This document shows positions 1-8,204 of a stretch of DNA of 64,000 nucleotides, piece by piece. The notes below the pieces were generated by a model. The model was not told where the DNA came from and ran no database searches. It saw nothing but the letters and a program-made list of their open reading frames with translations. The stretch's first letter is position 1, and the number at the start of each line of letters is the position of its first letter. Made by a program: the position numbers and the translations under genes. Where the stretch lies: assembly GCA_964408435.1 (NCBI GenBank), contig CAYOZL010000005.1, positions 1-64,000 of the forward strand, in the 5' to 3' direction. The DNA is from CAYOZL01 sp964408435. GTDB lineage: Bacteria > Bdellovibrionota_C > UBA2361 > SZUA-149 > CAYOZL01.

Positions 1-55
1 GCTGAAAATCTAATCTCTTATTTTATTGCTATCCAACTGCATCTCTTTTTGTTGA

Positions 56-1708
56 ATGGGGATGTTGAAAAGAGGGTGGAAAGAGTATAAATTCTTACTA
101 ATGCTAAACGCAAAAATAGATCAAAAAAATAAGAAAATAGTTTTTCATGGTCCAGGTACTTTTGACGCCAAGGAGAGAATCAAGTCTCTCGGGCGGGCGA
201 AGTGGAATGGGGTTGAGAAGTCTTGGGAATTACATGATTCTGATTTGACTAAAGAAAAGCTAGAGCAAATTTTTCCTAATATAAATGTTGTGTTTTCTAA
301 TGGTAGTGAAGAGACATCTGAGGAAAAAGCTTCTGTGCCATCGGAAGATTTGAAAAAAGATGGCTTGCCTAAAAGTTTTTCTGTTTCACAAGTTGGTTAT
401 CAAATTAGTTCTGTTATTAGGAATGCGTTTCCTAAGATTATTTATGTTCATGGTGTTCTTAGTTCTGTAAAGAAGGGCTCTGGTGGTAGGGTTTTTATGG
501 ATATCTCCGAGGCAGAGAAGCCTGATGAAACTATTAAGTGTGTAATATGGCAAGATTCAGAGAAGCTTTGTTCTGGGCTTAAAAAATCGGGATTTGAATT
601 AGAAAAAGATTTGCAAGTGATGTTTGCAGTTGAAGTTGGTTTTAATCGTAAGTGGGCATCAGTTTCTTTAAATGTTGTTAAGATAGTTCATGAATATACT
701 TTGTCTAAAGTTAAAGCTCAAAGAGAGATCACTAATGAGAAGCTCAAGAAAGAGGGGGTATTTGGAAAGAATAAGGAATTAGAAGAATCTTACTTGCCCA
801 AAAAACTTGGTATTATTACTAGTTCAAGTGGAACAGTTATTAATGATTTTATGGATGCTTTAAATACTGCTGAGTTTGGTTTTGAGCTTTTTTGGTATAC
901 TGCCTCAGTTCAAGGGCAATCAGCTAAAAAAGAATTAATTAAGGGAATTAAGAAACTACAGAGTATTAAAGATTTAGATGCGATTCTAATTTTTAGAGGT
1001 GGAGGGAGTGCTGCAGATTTATCAGTGTTTAATGATTACGATATTGCAAAAGCAGTTTGTAAGTCTAAACTTCCAGTCTTTTCAGCTATAGGGCACCAAG
1101 AAGATCAAAGTTCAATTCAGGATGTTAGTTATAAAGCTTATGGGGTTCCCAAAGATCTAGGGCATTATTTTGCTTCTATTATAGTTGATTTAAGAACAGA
1201 TTTTTATTCTAATTTGGAATCTATTCAGGATTTATCCAATAGATTAGTTACTCAAAGTGAAAAAGATTTTTATGGCCTTTCTAAGAATATATTTTCTTTT
1301 GCAAATAATATTACCGAAGTTTTTTCAAATAATTTGTTAAGATTTAGTAATTCTTTTCCAAGCATTGTTAGCTCGTTTATTAAAAGAGAACATGAGTATT
1401 TATTAAAAACAAGCATACCAATAGTTTCTCTTGCAAAGCAGATATGTGAATTTAATCAGGATAGGTCTTTAAAATTATTTAAAGCTTTACTTGAGCAAAG
1501 TAAGAGACTCATAACAGAAAAAAATAAAGAGATAGAGAGCTCTAAAAAGTTCTTTGATGGAGTTTCTCCTAAGCAACAGTTAAAAAGAGGTTTTACGATT
1601 ATTAGGGATTCTAAAAATAAGGTAATTACTAGAGCAAAATCTATTAGCTCAGGTCAAGAGTTGAGTATTGAATTTGATGATAAAAATGTTAAAGTTAAAA
1701 GCCTGTAA
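56..1708 (+). CDS. xseA: Exodeoxyribonuclease VII large subunit with an extra N-terminal domain
   Basis: Catalytic subunit of exonuclease VII, which degrades single-stranded DNA to oligonucleotides in repair and recombination. An OB-fold nucleic-acid-binding domain lies at about residues 105-205, followed by the nuclease domain with a GHQED motif (the family's GHxxD) near residue 345 and a long coiled-coil arm. The C-terminal LKRGFTIIRD and SSGQELSIEF motifs are typical of XseA. The protein is 550 aa against about 400-460 usual. The first 100 residues are an extension containing a W-x(5)-W-x-L pattern (KWNGVEKSWEL), after which the standard fold begins. The start is uncertain: ATG codons at 56, 62 and 101 are in frame and none has a clean Shine-Dalgarno. 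xseB follows 35 bp downstream, as expected for a two-subunit enzyme. Confidence 0.9.
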   Translation: MGMLKRGWKEYKFLLMLNAKIDQKNKKIVFHGPGTFDAKERIKSLGRAKWNGVEKSWELHDSDLTKEKLEQIFPNINVVFSNGSEETSEEKASVPSEDLKKDGLPKSFSVSQVGYQISSVIRNAFPKIIYVHGVLSSVKKGSGGRVFMDISEAEKPDETIKCVIWQDSEKLCSGLKKSGFELEKDLQVMFAVEVGFNRKWASVSLNVVKIVHEYTLSKVKAQREITNEKLKKEGVFGKNKELEESYLPKKLGIITSSSGTVINDFMDALNTAEFGFELFWYTASVQGQSAKKELIKGIKKLQSIKDLDAILIFRGGGSAADLSVFNDYDIAKAVCKSKLPVFSAIGHQEDQSSIQDVSYKAYGVPKDLGHYFASIIVDLRTDFYSNLESIQDLSNRLVTQSEKDFYGLSKNIFSFANNITEVFSNNLLRFSNSFPSIVSSFIKREHEYLLKTSIPIVSLAKQICEFNQDRSLKLFKALLEQSKRLITEKNKEIESSKKFFDGVSPKQQLKRGFTIIRDSKNKVITRAKSISSGQELSIEFDDKNVKVKSL

Positions 1709-1743
1709 GTTTAAACAGAATAAAAGATAAAGTAAAAAAGACT

Positions 1744-1944
1744 ATGAGCAAGAAATTTCAGACAAATTTTGATAAATTAGAGAAGCTTTCAACCGAGCTT
1801 CAAGAGAATAAAGTTAGTGTTGATGAGCTTGTGCCTAGAATGAAAGATGCATTAGAAGCTATTCAGGTTTGTAAAGAAGTACTTAAAAATACTAAATCAA
1901 AGCTTAGTGAGATTAATAAAGAATTTGAAGAACTAGAATCTTAG
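1744..1944 (+). CDS. xseB: Exodeoxyribonuclease VII small subunit
   Basis: Small helical subunit that coats the coiled-coil arm of XseA and is needed for active exonuclease VII. The 66-residue protein is almost entirely two amphipathic helices. It has the family pattern: an F-D-K-L-E-x-L start, an E-L-x-E-N-K-V-S-V-D-E-L turn (vertebrate of the family normally reads E-x-G-x-L-x-L-E), then a long heptad-like helix ending in E-E-L-E. Length is normal for XseB (about 60-80 aa). Its position directly after xseA supports the call. It ends 23 bp before a convergent gene. Confidence 0.88.
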   Translation: MSKKFQTNFDKLEKLSTELQENKVSVDELVPRMKDALEAIQVCKEVLKNTKSKLSEINKEFEELES

Positions 1945-1967
1945 GCTTTTTCTTTCTTTTTACTTTT

Positions 1968-2396
1968 CTAGTGATATTGCTCTTTAGGTAAGCTAGGATT
2001 ATTCGCCATAGCTCCAACTAACATCAAGGTTTCATGAATTGCATCAATAGATTCGTCATTTGGAATTCTTTTAATACTCTCTGTTTTTGGAAGTTGTAAC
2101 TGATCAAAATCACCTTGGAGAACAATTGGCGGATGTTTGCTATCTAAGCTCTCAATTAGTAACTCAAATTCTTCAACACTCTCATCTGCGTTAAATAGAA
2201 TTACGTCAGGAGTTTTTCTATCGATAATCATTAATGCTTCGCTTGCATCTCTTGCGTAGATTAGCTCTAGAGAGCATAAACCAGAAGAAACTGAAGCAAT
2301 ACATTTTCTAACTTGAAAGGATGCTTCATCGTGATCCACTACAAGAACTCTTGTTTTATTTCCGTCCATATTTAAGTTAATCGACACAGAGTTCAT
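1968..2396 (-). CDS. Degenerate response-regulator receiver domain protein
   Basis: A stand-alone 142-aa receiver-like (CheY-fold) protein with no output domain. The beta1 strand and acidic pair are visible (RVLVVDHDEA, about residues 16-25). The beta3 strand reads PDVILFNADE, where the phospho-accepting Asp of normal receivers (ILLD) is replaced by Asn. The usual beta5 Lys-Pro is also not recognisable. It may therefore work without phosphorylation as a protein-interaction module. No histidine kinase is nearby. It is divergent from the J-domain gene and convergent with xseB. The receiver fold is inferred from motif pattern only. Confidence 0.6.
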   Translation of the reverse strand: MNSVSINLNMDGNKTRVLVVDHDEASFQVRKCIASVSSGLCSLELIYARDASEALMIIDRKTPDVILFNADESVEEFELLIESLDSKHPPIVLQGDFDQLQLPKTESIKRIPNDESIDAIHETLMLVGAMANNPSLPKEQYH

Positions 2397-2438
2397 AATT
2401 CTTTAGCAAGTAAATTTAGCCTTATTAGTAGAGATACA

Positions 2439-2465
2439 CTTAGTAAATATGCGCTTAGTAAATAT
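2439..2465. repeat. Direct repeat of CTTAGTAAATAT in a divergent promoter region
   Basis: Two exact 12-bp copies of CTTAGTAAATAT (2439-2450 and 2454-2465) are separated by GCG, so they recur every 15 bp. They sit between the divergent receiver-domain and J-domain genes. They could be tandem binding sites for a regulator or a chance AT-rich duplication. Confidence 0.5.
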
Positions 2466-2505
2466 ATAGTTGTATATATTGCACATGAGCAATATAGTAT
2501 TAGTC

Positions 2506-3255
2506 ATGAAAGTATTGTTTATAAGGCAGTTCTCTATACTTAAATGCATTATTTTACTTATATTTACTTTATCCCCTACGTTCTGTATTGCTCAACAAAG
2601 CCCATTAGAGCAAGTAGAAAATTACTTAATTACAAAAAATATTTCTGAAGATAAGTTTATTACCGCTTTAAAGGCAGTGAGTACTGGCAAATACGAGTCA
2701 GCTAGAAGAAAACTAGTTAGAAAAGAAAATTTAGACAAACTTATTTCAATTGCCAAAGGCAATGATGTAATCTCACAATCTTTATCTTATTTGCTAGCAA
2801 TTTCATCTGAAGAAGCAATGAATAACGCAGAAGTAGAAAAAGGTAGAAAACTATATCAATATTCAAACCAGGTTTTTGATAAGGCAGATATTCAAAGAGA
2901 TGTAGTACTTTCAAGAGTAGATATGCATCCTCTTTTTCATAAGAAACCAGAGAAGAAAAAAGCTCCTAAAACTTTAATATTTTTAATCATCATAGCAGCT
3001 GGAGTATTGTGGTTAGTTTCAATGCTTTCATTTTATAAGAGGAAACCCAAAGTTGATGCTTTAGGTGGTCAGGAAAAACTCCAGGACTTAATGGAGTATT
3101 TTAATCTCAACAAGGATTCTACAATTGATGAGCTAAATAAGAACTATAGAGCGATGGCAAAGTCTGTGCACCCTGACATGGCTGGGGAGCAGTATAAAGA
3201 TGAGTTTCAAATGCTTAAAGATAAGTTTGAAAAAGCAAAGAATTTACTTTTTTAA
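2506..3255 (+). CDS. Membrane-anchored J-domain protein
   Basis: An exported protein of about 249 aa. A basic, then hydrophobic signal sequence lies at residues 1-30 and ends ...TFCIAQQ. A helical domain of about 120 residues follows, then a transmembrane segment at about 155-175 (TLIFLIIIAAGVLWLV), and a C-terminal J-domain-like segment at about 190-249. The J domain keeps the invariant HPD tripeptide (SVHPDMAG, about 222-224), the hallmark of DnaJ co-chaperones that stimulate Hsp70 ATPase. If the signal and TM segments span the membrane as predicted, the J domain faces the cytoplasm and would recruit DnaK to the membrane. I chose ATG 2506; an in-frame ATG at 2485 is possible, and no Shine-Dalgarno decides it. 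Confidence 0.65.
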   Translation: MKVLFIRQFSILKCIILLIFTLSPTFCIAQQSPLEQVENYLITKNISEDKFITALKAVSTGKYESARRKLVRKENLDKLISIAKGNDVISQSLSYLLAISSEEAMNNAEVEKGRKLYQYSNQVFDKADIQRDVVLSRVDMHPLFHKKPEKKKAPKTLIFLIIIAAGVLWLVSMLSFYKRKPKVDALGGQEKLQDLMEYFNLNKDSTIDELNKNYRAMAKSVHPDMAGEQYKDEFQMLKDKFEKAKNLLF

Positions 3256-3384
3256 TATACAACGACTTCTTTAATTTACAGCAATAAACATAGCATATGA
3301 TTAGCTATTACTTAACAGTGACTTATCTATGAATATAATTCTTATATTAATCGTCTACTTTTTATAAACAAAAAAAGGGGAATA

Positions 3385-3723
3385 ATGAAATTTTTACTAT
3401 CAATTTTTTCTATATTTGTGTTTACGCAAATAGTACCTGCTGAAGCTAGTAATATTAGAAGTCAGCAATATCTAAGGAATCAAAATATAAATCAACAACT
3501 AAATTATCGTAATAATATACAGGTGCCAATAAGGCGCTCTTTGTTTAATAGCTTCTTTTATACTCCTTATTCTAATATTATAGATTATAGAAACAGAAGA
3601 TTCTCTCGTTTTAAAAATAGAAGAATTAGAAATAAAAGATTAAGAAATAGACGATTTGTAAGAAACAGGTCTGGAATTAGAGACTACAGAAGAGGTAATA
3701 TCGGAGTAGGAATATACCGTTAG
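3385..3723 (+). CDS. Secreted Arg/Asn-rich basic protein
   Basis: I do not recognise a family. The 112-aa product starts with a clear signal peptide (MKFLLSIFSIFVFTQIVPAEA, cleavage near residue 21). The mature part is dominated by Arg, Asn, Tyr and Ile, with short repeats such as RNKRLRNRRFVRNR near residues 80-95, and would be very basic. Acidic residues are almost absent. A strong Shine-Dalgarno (AGGGG) precedes the ATG and a stem-loop terminator follows, so it appears to be an expressed monocistronic gene. It could bind nucleic acid, acidic polysaccharide or LPS outside the cytoplasm; this is inference from composition alone. Confidence 0.7.
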   Translation: MKFLLSIFSIFVFTQIVPAEASNIRSQQYLRNQNINQQLNYRNNIQVPIRRSLFNSFFYTPYSNIIDYRNRRFSRFKNRRIRNKRLRNRRFVRNRSGIRDYRRGNIGVGIYR

Positions 3724-3748
3724 GAAAATAAACATTTCTTAATACGCT

Positions 3749-3784
3749 TAGCTGAGCAACAATCTTTTCTTGTTGCTCTAGCTA
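3749..3784. terminator. Stem-loop between convergent genes
   Basis: Arms at 3749-3762 and 3770-3784 pair over 14 bp with one bulged base around the loop TCTTTTC, and a T-rich run follows on the plus strand. The position between the convergent basic-protein and M29 genes fits a transcription terminator, possibly bidirectional. Confidence 0.7.
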
Positions 3785-3842
3785 TATCTTTTCCCTTTCT
3801 GTTTTTCTTTGTGTCTTTTTTACTCTCTGCGATCTCTGTGCG

Positions 3843-5081
3843 TTAAATAACCCAAGCACCATTCTTAATTAACTCTACTTGTTTCCCATCATAAGTAATA
3901 GCAACGCAGTCTACTTCAGGCGAAGAAATCATCATGTCAGTATGAACTGAACTTTCATTGCAGCCTATTTCTTCAGCTTGTTTATCAGTTAAATTATCTC
4001 CGCCTTCAATGCAGAATTTATAAGCAGAGCCAATTGCTATATGACAAGCTGCGTTTTCATCGTATAGAATCTCTTCAAAAATAATACCTGATTGATAAAT
4101 AGGAGAATCGATTCCAACTAAGGCTACTTCTCCAAGGCGTTTAGCTCCTTCATCACTAGAGATATATGCTTTAAAGGTATCTTCACCTTGGCTGGCTTTA
4201 AAGTTAGCTAGGATTCCATTCTTAAATTCCATTTCTAAGTCTTTGATTAAAACCCCATTAATTAAAAATGGTCTAGTAGCTTTTACTTTTCCATTTGTCT
4301 CTCGGTAGTCAGGAGTTGTAAAAACTTCTTCAGTAGGAATGTTTGGTTCAAATTCTACTTTTCTAGGGCTTGTATCAGAGCCACCTTTAAATATTGCTTT
4401 ATTTGAAAGGCCAACTTTTAAATCTGTTCCAGGCCCTGTGAAATGAAGTTCTTTTACTTTCATTTCAGTTAAGCTTTTTGCTCTAGAATGTAGTTTTGAA
4501 TTATGCTCTTTCCATAGCTCTAAGCAATTCTCTTTATCTACTCTACAAGCCTTAAAAATTGCATCCCAAAGAGCAGCTTCTGCCTCTTTCTCAGCTAAGT
4601 CTGGAAAAATTCTTTTCCCCCACTGTGGAGTCGCTCCAGCAACTACTGTCCAGTGAACCTTAGATTTTCCTATTCCTTCATCATAGAATTTTTTTAATGC
4701 AAGTCTTGTTTGCATTCTCATAGTATTTATCTTTTTAGGATCTAAGCTACTTAAGATCTCAGAATCTTCCATGCCAGTAATTCTGATATTCGCACCAGTA
4801 TTTTCTAAGATTTCATCATATTTTTCAGAGATGTAACTAGGAACAAATTTTAAATCTTCATCACTACAATTCTCTATTCTGTCTTTTATTAATCTAGGCT
4901 CAGATAAATCTATATTTACGTATTTAGCACCTTGCTTGTATGCAGCTTTAGCAATTTGATAAGCCAGTTCTCTGTGTATGACCTCAGCTCCTATATTTAC
5001 TATTTGGCCTTTTTGAATATTTAATCCGTGTTTTACAATTAGTTCTGCGTAGTTTTTAAGGTTTGTTTGAAAATCTGACAT
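3843..5081 (-). CDS. Aminopeptidase, M29 family (AmpS/PepS-like)
   Basis: A cytoplasmic metallo-aminopeptidase that removes N-terminal residues from peptides. The 412-aa length is right for the family. The N-terminal part (NYAELIVKHGLNIQKGQIVNI) and the metal-site region are characteristic: TEEVFTTPDYRETNGKV near residue 250, with the conserved Glu, then NAACHIAIGSAY and a C-terminal VHTDMMI motif with metal-ligand His and Asp. The ATG start is clear. It is a single gene between two terminator-like regions and has no evident operon partner. Confidence 0.9.
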   Translation of the reverse strand: MSDFQTNLKNYAELIVKHGLNIQKGQIVNIGAEVIHRELAYQIAKAAYKQGAKYVNIDLSEPRLIKDRIENCSDEDLKFVPSYISEKYDEILENTGANIRITGMEDSEILSSLDPKKINTMRMQTRLALKKFYDEGIGKSKVHWTVVAGATPQWGKRIFPDLAEKEAEAALWDAIFKACRVDKENCLELWKEHNSKLHSRAKSLTEMKVKELHFTGPGTDLKVGLSNKAIFKGGSDTSPRKVEFEPNIPTEEVFTTPDYRETNGKVKATRPFLINGVLIKDLEMEFKNGILANFKASQGEDTFKAYISSDEGAKRLGEVALVGIDSPIYQSGIIFEEILYDENAACHIAIGSAYKFCIEGGDNLTDKQAEEIGCNESSVHTDMMISSPEVDCVAITYDGKQVELIKNGAWVI

Positions 5082-5142
5082 AGTAATATTTTAAAGATTA
5101 GTAAGAGTTTAAAAATATCACTTAAGAGATAAAATGTCAGTT

Positions 5143-8034
5143 TTAATTAGCTTTAGTTATCATTCCAGAATGAGCTAATATGTAATTAGAATACTGCTCT
5201 GTATCTGAAATTATAGTAAATTTTTCTTTATCTACATTATGAAAAGAAATTGGGTTATACGGCCCTTGTTTATTATTACTACCAAGTAGAACGTAATTAA
5301 TATTTGGCCTTAAAGCAGTCGTAGTAATATCTATATTTTCTCCAGTAAGTTCTAGTTTTGTTCCCCAAGGTTTAGTTAGAGGATCCCCAAGAAAAATTCC
5401 TTCTCCAGGCCAAGCAACAGAATACCACATAGCTTGAGCTAGAGTGGCTCCAGAAAAATAAGAAGGCACTAAAAGTTCAGCATTAGGAAACTTTGAAGTG
5501 TAGTTACAAGGTTCTACAACTGTGCCATGACTTCCGCTCGCACCAGCTTCAAGCCATCTAAGAGCAGACATTTGTCCATTGCTACCAGTAATTCTTCCTG
5601 CAAAGGAAGTTAAATGGTCTGCAAATGATCCAGGTAGATAAGTATTTGTGTTAAGATTAGAAACACTTGTTAGGCCAGTCATGTAAAATAATACATTATT
5701 TGTGTTGCTTACTAGATTTCCTTGTCCTGCTGTTCCATCTTGGTAGAAGAGTGAAAGTCCGTCTTGGGTATCGTTATACTTATTAACTAGGTTATTGAAA
5801 CGGGAATATCTTACACTTCGAGCACGGTCAGTAGTTCTTACAAAATACCCATCTCCAGTTGGGAAAGTGTTATCTGCTATTACAGATCGATCAATTAGTT
5901 CTTTTGCAAACTCTACCGTTTCTCCACCAAGCATTGTAACAAGTCTAATACTACTATCTTGAAGTGGTTTAGCAGATGGGCTTTGGTAGGGAGTTGCTCC
6001 AGTAGAACAACATGTGCTACCACAACTACCATACCAATGATCGCTAAGACCCAGAGCAAAAGCGGATGTTATTGACATTTTCTCAACTCTCCATGGGTCA
6101 GTCCAGCTAATCGCAATTGCTTGAATCGTTGTACTAAGTTTGTTGTCCACTTCAGTTTTAAGAGTGTTGAAAGTGGTTGTAGACATCACTGTTGATCCAG
6201 TAGAAAAAGAAAGCTCAATTACATTTTCCTCTGGTATTTGTCTTTGAGCAACGTAATAAGCTGCTACTTCTACTGATTGCGGGTCGTTTGTGTTAACAAG
6301 TACGGCGACTTCATGAGCTTGAATCGCTTTTTTTTCAGTAAGTAAAGTTTTACCAGATTGATTAATGGTCTCAACAGCAATTCCTGTATTAAGGTTATAC
6401 TGAGAGGAGTCACATTCATTTCCTTGTCTGTCTTCATTCCAATCTTCTTGACCTGGATTGTAAATGTCGGGGCAATTATCAAAATTATCTTCCACCCCAT
6501 CATTATCATCATCTGAGTCACATAAATCTCCAAAACCATCCTGGTCTAAATCTTCTTGTGTTGGATTAGAAATTCCTTGGCAATTATCGCTTGCATCAAG
6601 AATTCCATCACTGTCTAGGTCGTTGTTAGTAGCAGGTCCTCCTCCTCTTGGGATAGGTAGAAGCTCATTTGTTGGACTATTAGTATTAGATCCATCGATT
6701 AAGCTTGGACGAACATTTGCAATATAACGAACGGTGCCGTCGATATTCATGAAGACTTTTATCAATTCAGTATAAGAGTTAATGCTTCCGTTAACTACAC
6801 TTTTCCCCATAATGCTTGTTAGTGGAGCATGATGTATGTCTAGGCTTCCAGTAGTAGAGTAATGCTGAATTTGTTTATTAGCATTTATAGAGTTGTGAGT
6901 AGTATGAGTGAAATCTAATATTTCTAGACTTGATGACTGAACCTTTAACCAATTAAATGCTCTATAGTTTTTATTAACAATTACTGACCAGTTTTTATTC
7001 TCTCTATTTTCGTAAGCCTGACTTGCATAAGCCCATGTAGTTCTCCCTTGAGACTGTCCGTAATAAAGACTTGAAACTAATAAAACATTCTCTGAAGTAG
7101 AAACTCTAAATGAACCAACATTTTCTGAACCAATAAACTCGTTAAGATAAACATGGGTTTGAGCTCTAGGGTTAATAGTTAGATTTCTTGTTCCAATCTT
7201 TTCTCCAAAACGGTTAAAAACTTCTAGTGCTGTGTTAATTACTTGTGAAGACGTATTGGCAATCTCAGCCCAGTTTGCAGCTCCTGCCATTGTGCTAGCA
7301 TTTAGAAGTCCAGAATCATTTACCGGTTTTGCAGGAAGCATTGGAAAGGCAAAAATAAAATCATTATTTTCCTTTAAGATTCGAAGTAAGTAACTGCTGT
7401 ATTCTTGTGTAGGGTTATCTGGCACAATCTTATACATACCGACTACTTCTCCAAGTATATGTCCTAAAGGAATATCTATTCTTTGTTCTTTAGGAAGATT
7501 ACTTATTCTTATTCTGTCTATTAGGCTTCCTACTTGGTCATAGATTTCTAACCATGCTGAGAAAGGATTGTTAGAAGCATTGTAAACTGTTTTCCAGTTT
7601 TGAGTAGCAGGTGCAACTGCATTTGGATTGTGAGAATTATAAACACCATTGCTTTCTCCTGTTATAATATTTATTTCAGGTAGTGAGTAAGCAAAGTCAA
7701 TGTTGCCATCATCTTCAAAACGGTAAAACATTGAATGGCAAGATAAGTTACCTAGAGATTGTACAAGGTAGCTACCATATGAATTTGCTATTATGTTTCT
7801 TGGTAGGACTTCATTAATAACTCCATTAGCGCTAATAGAGAAATTCTTATTATAAATGATATTGCCATTAGAGTTTCTTACTAGCAGTGCAGCATTTGCA
7901 TGTTGACCAGAGAGCTCTTGGCATTCTACGTTAACCTCTTGCTCAGCAAAGCCATTATAGAAACCAATATTATCAGCAAATACTGTGTTACTTGAAAGTA
8001 TTAGGAAGATAAAAACTAAAACTACTTTTTTCAT
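5143..8034 (-). CDS. Secreted TIGR03790-family-like protein with thrombospondin type-3 repeats
   Basis: A large exported protein of about 963 aa. A signal peptide (MKKVVLVFIFLILSSNTVFA) is followed by about 430 residues of beta-rich sequence. An Asp-rich calcium-binding block at about 470-540 has thrombospondin type-3 repeats (DLDSDGILDASDNC, SDDDNDGVEDNFDNC). The C-terminal part (about 570-860) resembles the TIGR03790 family of unknown function, with VAVLVNTNDP, SVEVAAYYVAQR and GIFLGDPLTKPWG. It is probably a calcium-stabilised periplasmic, surface or secreted protein. ATG 8034 is preferred over a TTG one codon upstream. It is transcribed alone, about 170 bp downstream of thrC. Confidence 0.75.
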   Translation of the reverse strand: MKKVVLVFIFLILSSNTVFADNIGFYNGFAEQEVNVECQELSGQHANAALLVRNSNGNIIYNKNFSISANGVINEVLPRNIIANSYGSYLVQSLGNLSCHSMFYRFEDDGNIDFAYSLPEINIITGESNGVYNSHNPNAVAPATQNWKTVYNASNNPFSAWLEIYDQVGSLIDRIRISNLPKEQRIDIPLGHILGEVVGMYKIVPDNPTQEYSSYLLRILKENNDFIFAFPMLPAKPVNDSGLLNASTMAGAANWAEIANTSSQVINTALEVFNRFGEKIGTRNLTINPRAQTHVYLNEFIGSENVGSFRVSTSENVLLVSSLYYGQSQGRTTWAYASQAYENRENKNWSVIVNKNYRAFNWLKVQSSSLEILDFTHTTHNSINANKQIQHYSTTGSLDIHHAPLTSIMGKSVVNGSINSYTELIKVFMNIDGTVRYIANVRPSLIDGSNTNSPTNELLPIPRGGGPATNNDLDSDGILDASDNCQGISNPTQEDLDQDGFGDLCDSDDDNDGVEDNFDNCPDIYNPGQEDWNEDRQGNECDSSQYNLNTGIAVETINQSGKTLLTEKKAIQAHEVAVLVNTNDPQSVEVAAYYVAQRQIPEENVIELSFSTGSTVMSTTTFNTLKTEVDNKLSTTIQAIAISWTDPWRVEKMSITSAFALGLSDHWYGSCGSTCCSTGATPYQSPSAKPLQDSSIRLVTMLGGETVEFAKELIDRSVIADNTFPTGDGYFVRTTDRARSVRYSRFNNLVNKYNDTQDGLSLFYQDGTAGQGNLVSNTNNVLFYMTGLTSVSNLNTNTYLPGSFADHLTSFAGRITGSNGQMSALRWLEAGASGSHGTVVEPCNYTSKFPNAELLVPSYFSGATLAQAMWYSVAWPGEGIFLGDPLTKPWGTKLELTGENIDITTTALRPNINYVLLGSNNKQGPYNPISFHNVDKEKFTIISDTEQYSNYILAHSGMITKAN

Positions 8035-8115
8035 CAAAATATAAACCTCTAGGAGGCAAGCGACATAATTGAGATAAATGTTTAGTAAATTACGCGGTAA
8101 GAAGCTAAAAGTTAA

Positions 8116-8144
8116 TAATTATAAGTTCTTATAATTATAGAACT
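8116..8144. repeat. Two overlapping, mutually exclusive AT-rich stem-loops
   Basis: The arms TAATTATAAG and CTTATAATTA (8116-8137) form one inverted repeat. The overlapping arms AGTTCT and AGAACT (8124-8144) form a second that cannot coexist with the first. The site lies between thrC and the TIGR03790-like gene, so it could be the thr-operon terminator or an operator. No T-tract follows. Confidence 0.4.
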
Positions 8145-8204
8145 AGTTTGTATTTGGGCTTATCTGTAGAAAGTAGAATGTTAGAAATTAAAGAGTATTT
8201 AGAA

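Noticed and set aside
6270..6727. Frames on both strands inside the TIGR03790-like gene
   Set aside because: Overlapping frames caused by the repetitive Asp/Asn-rich coding sequence.
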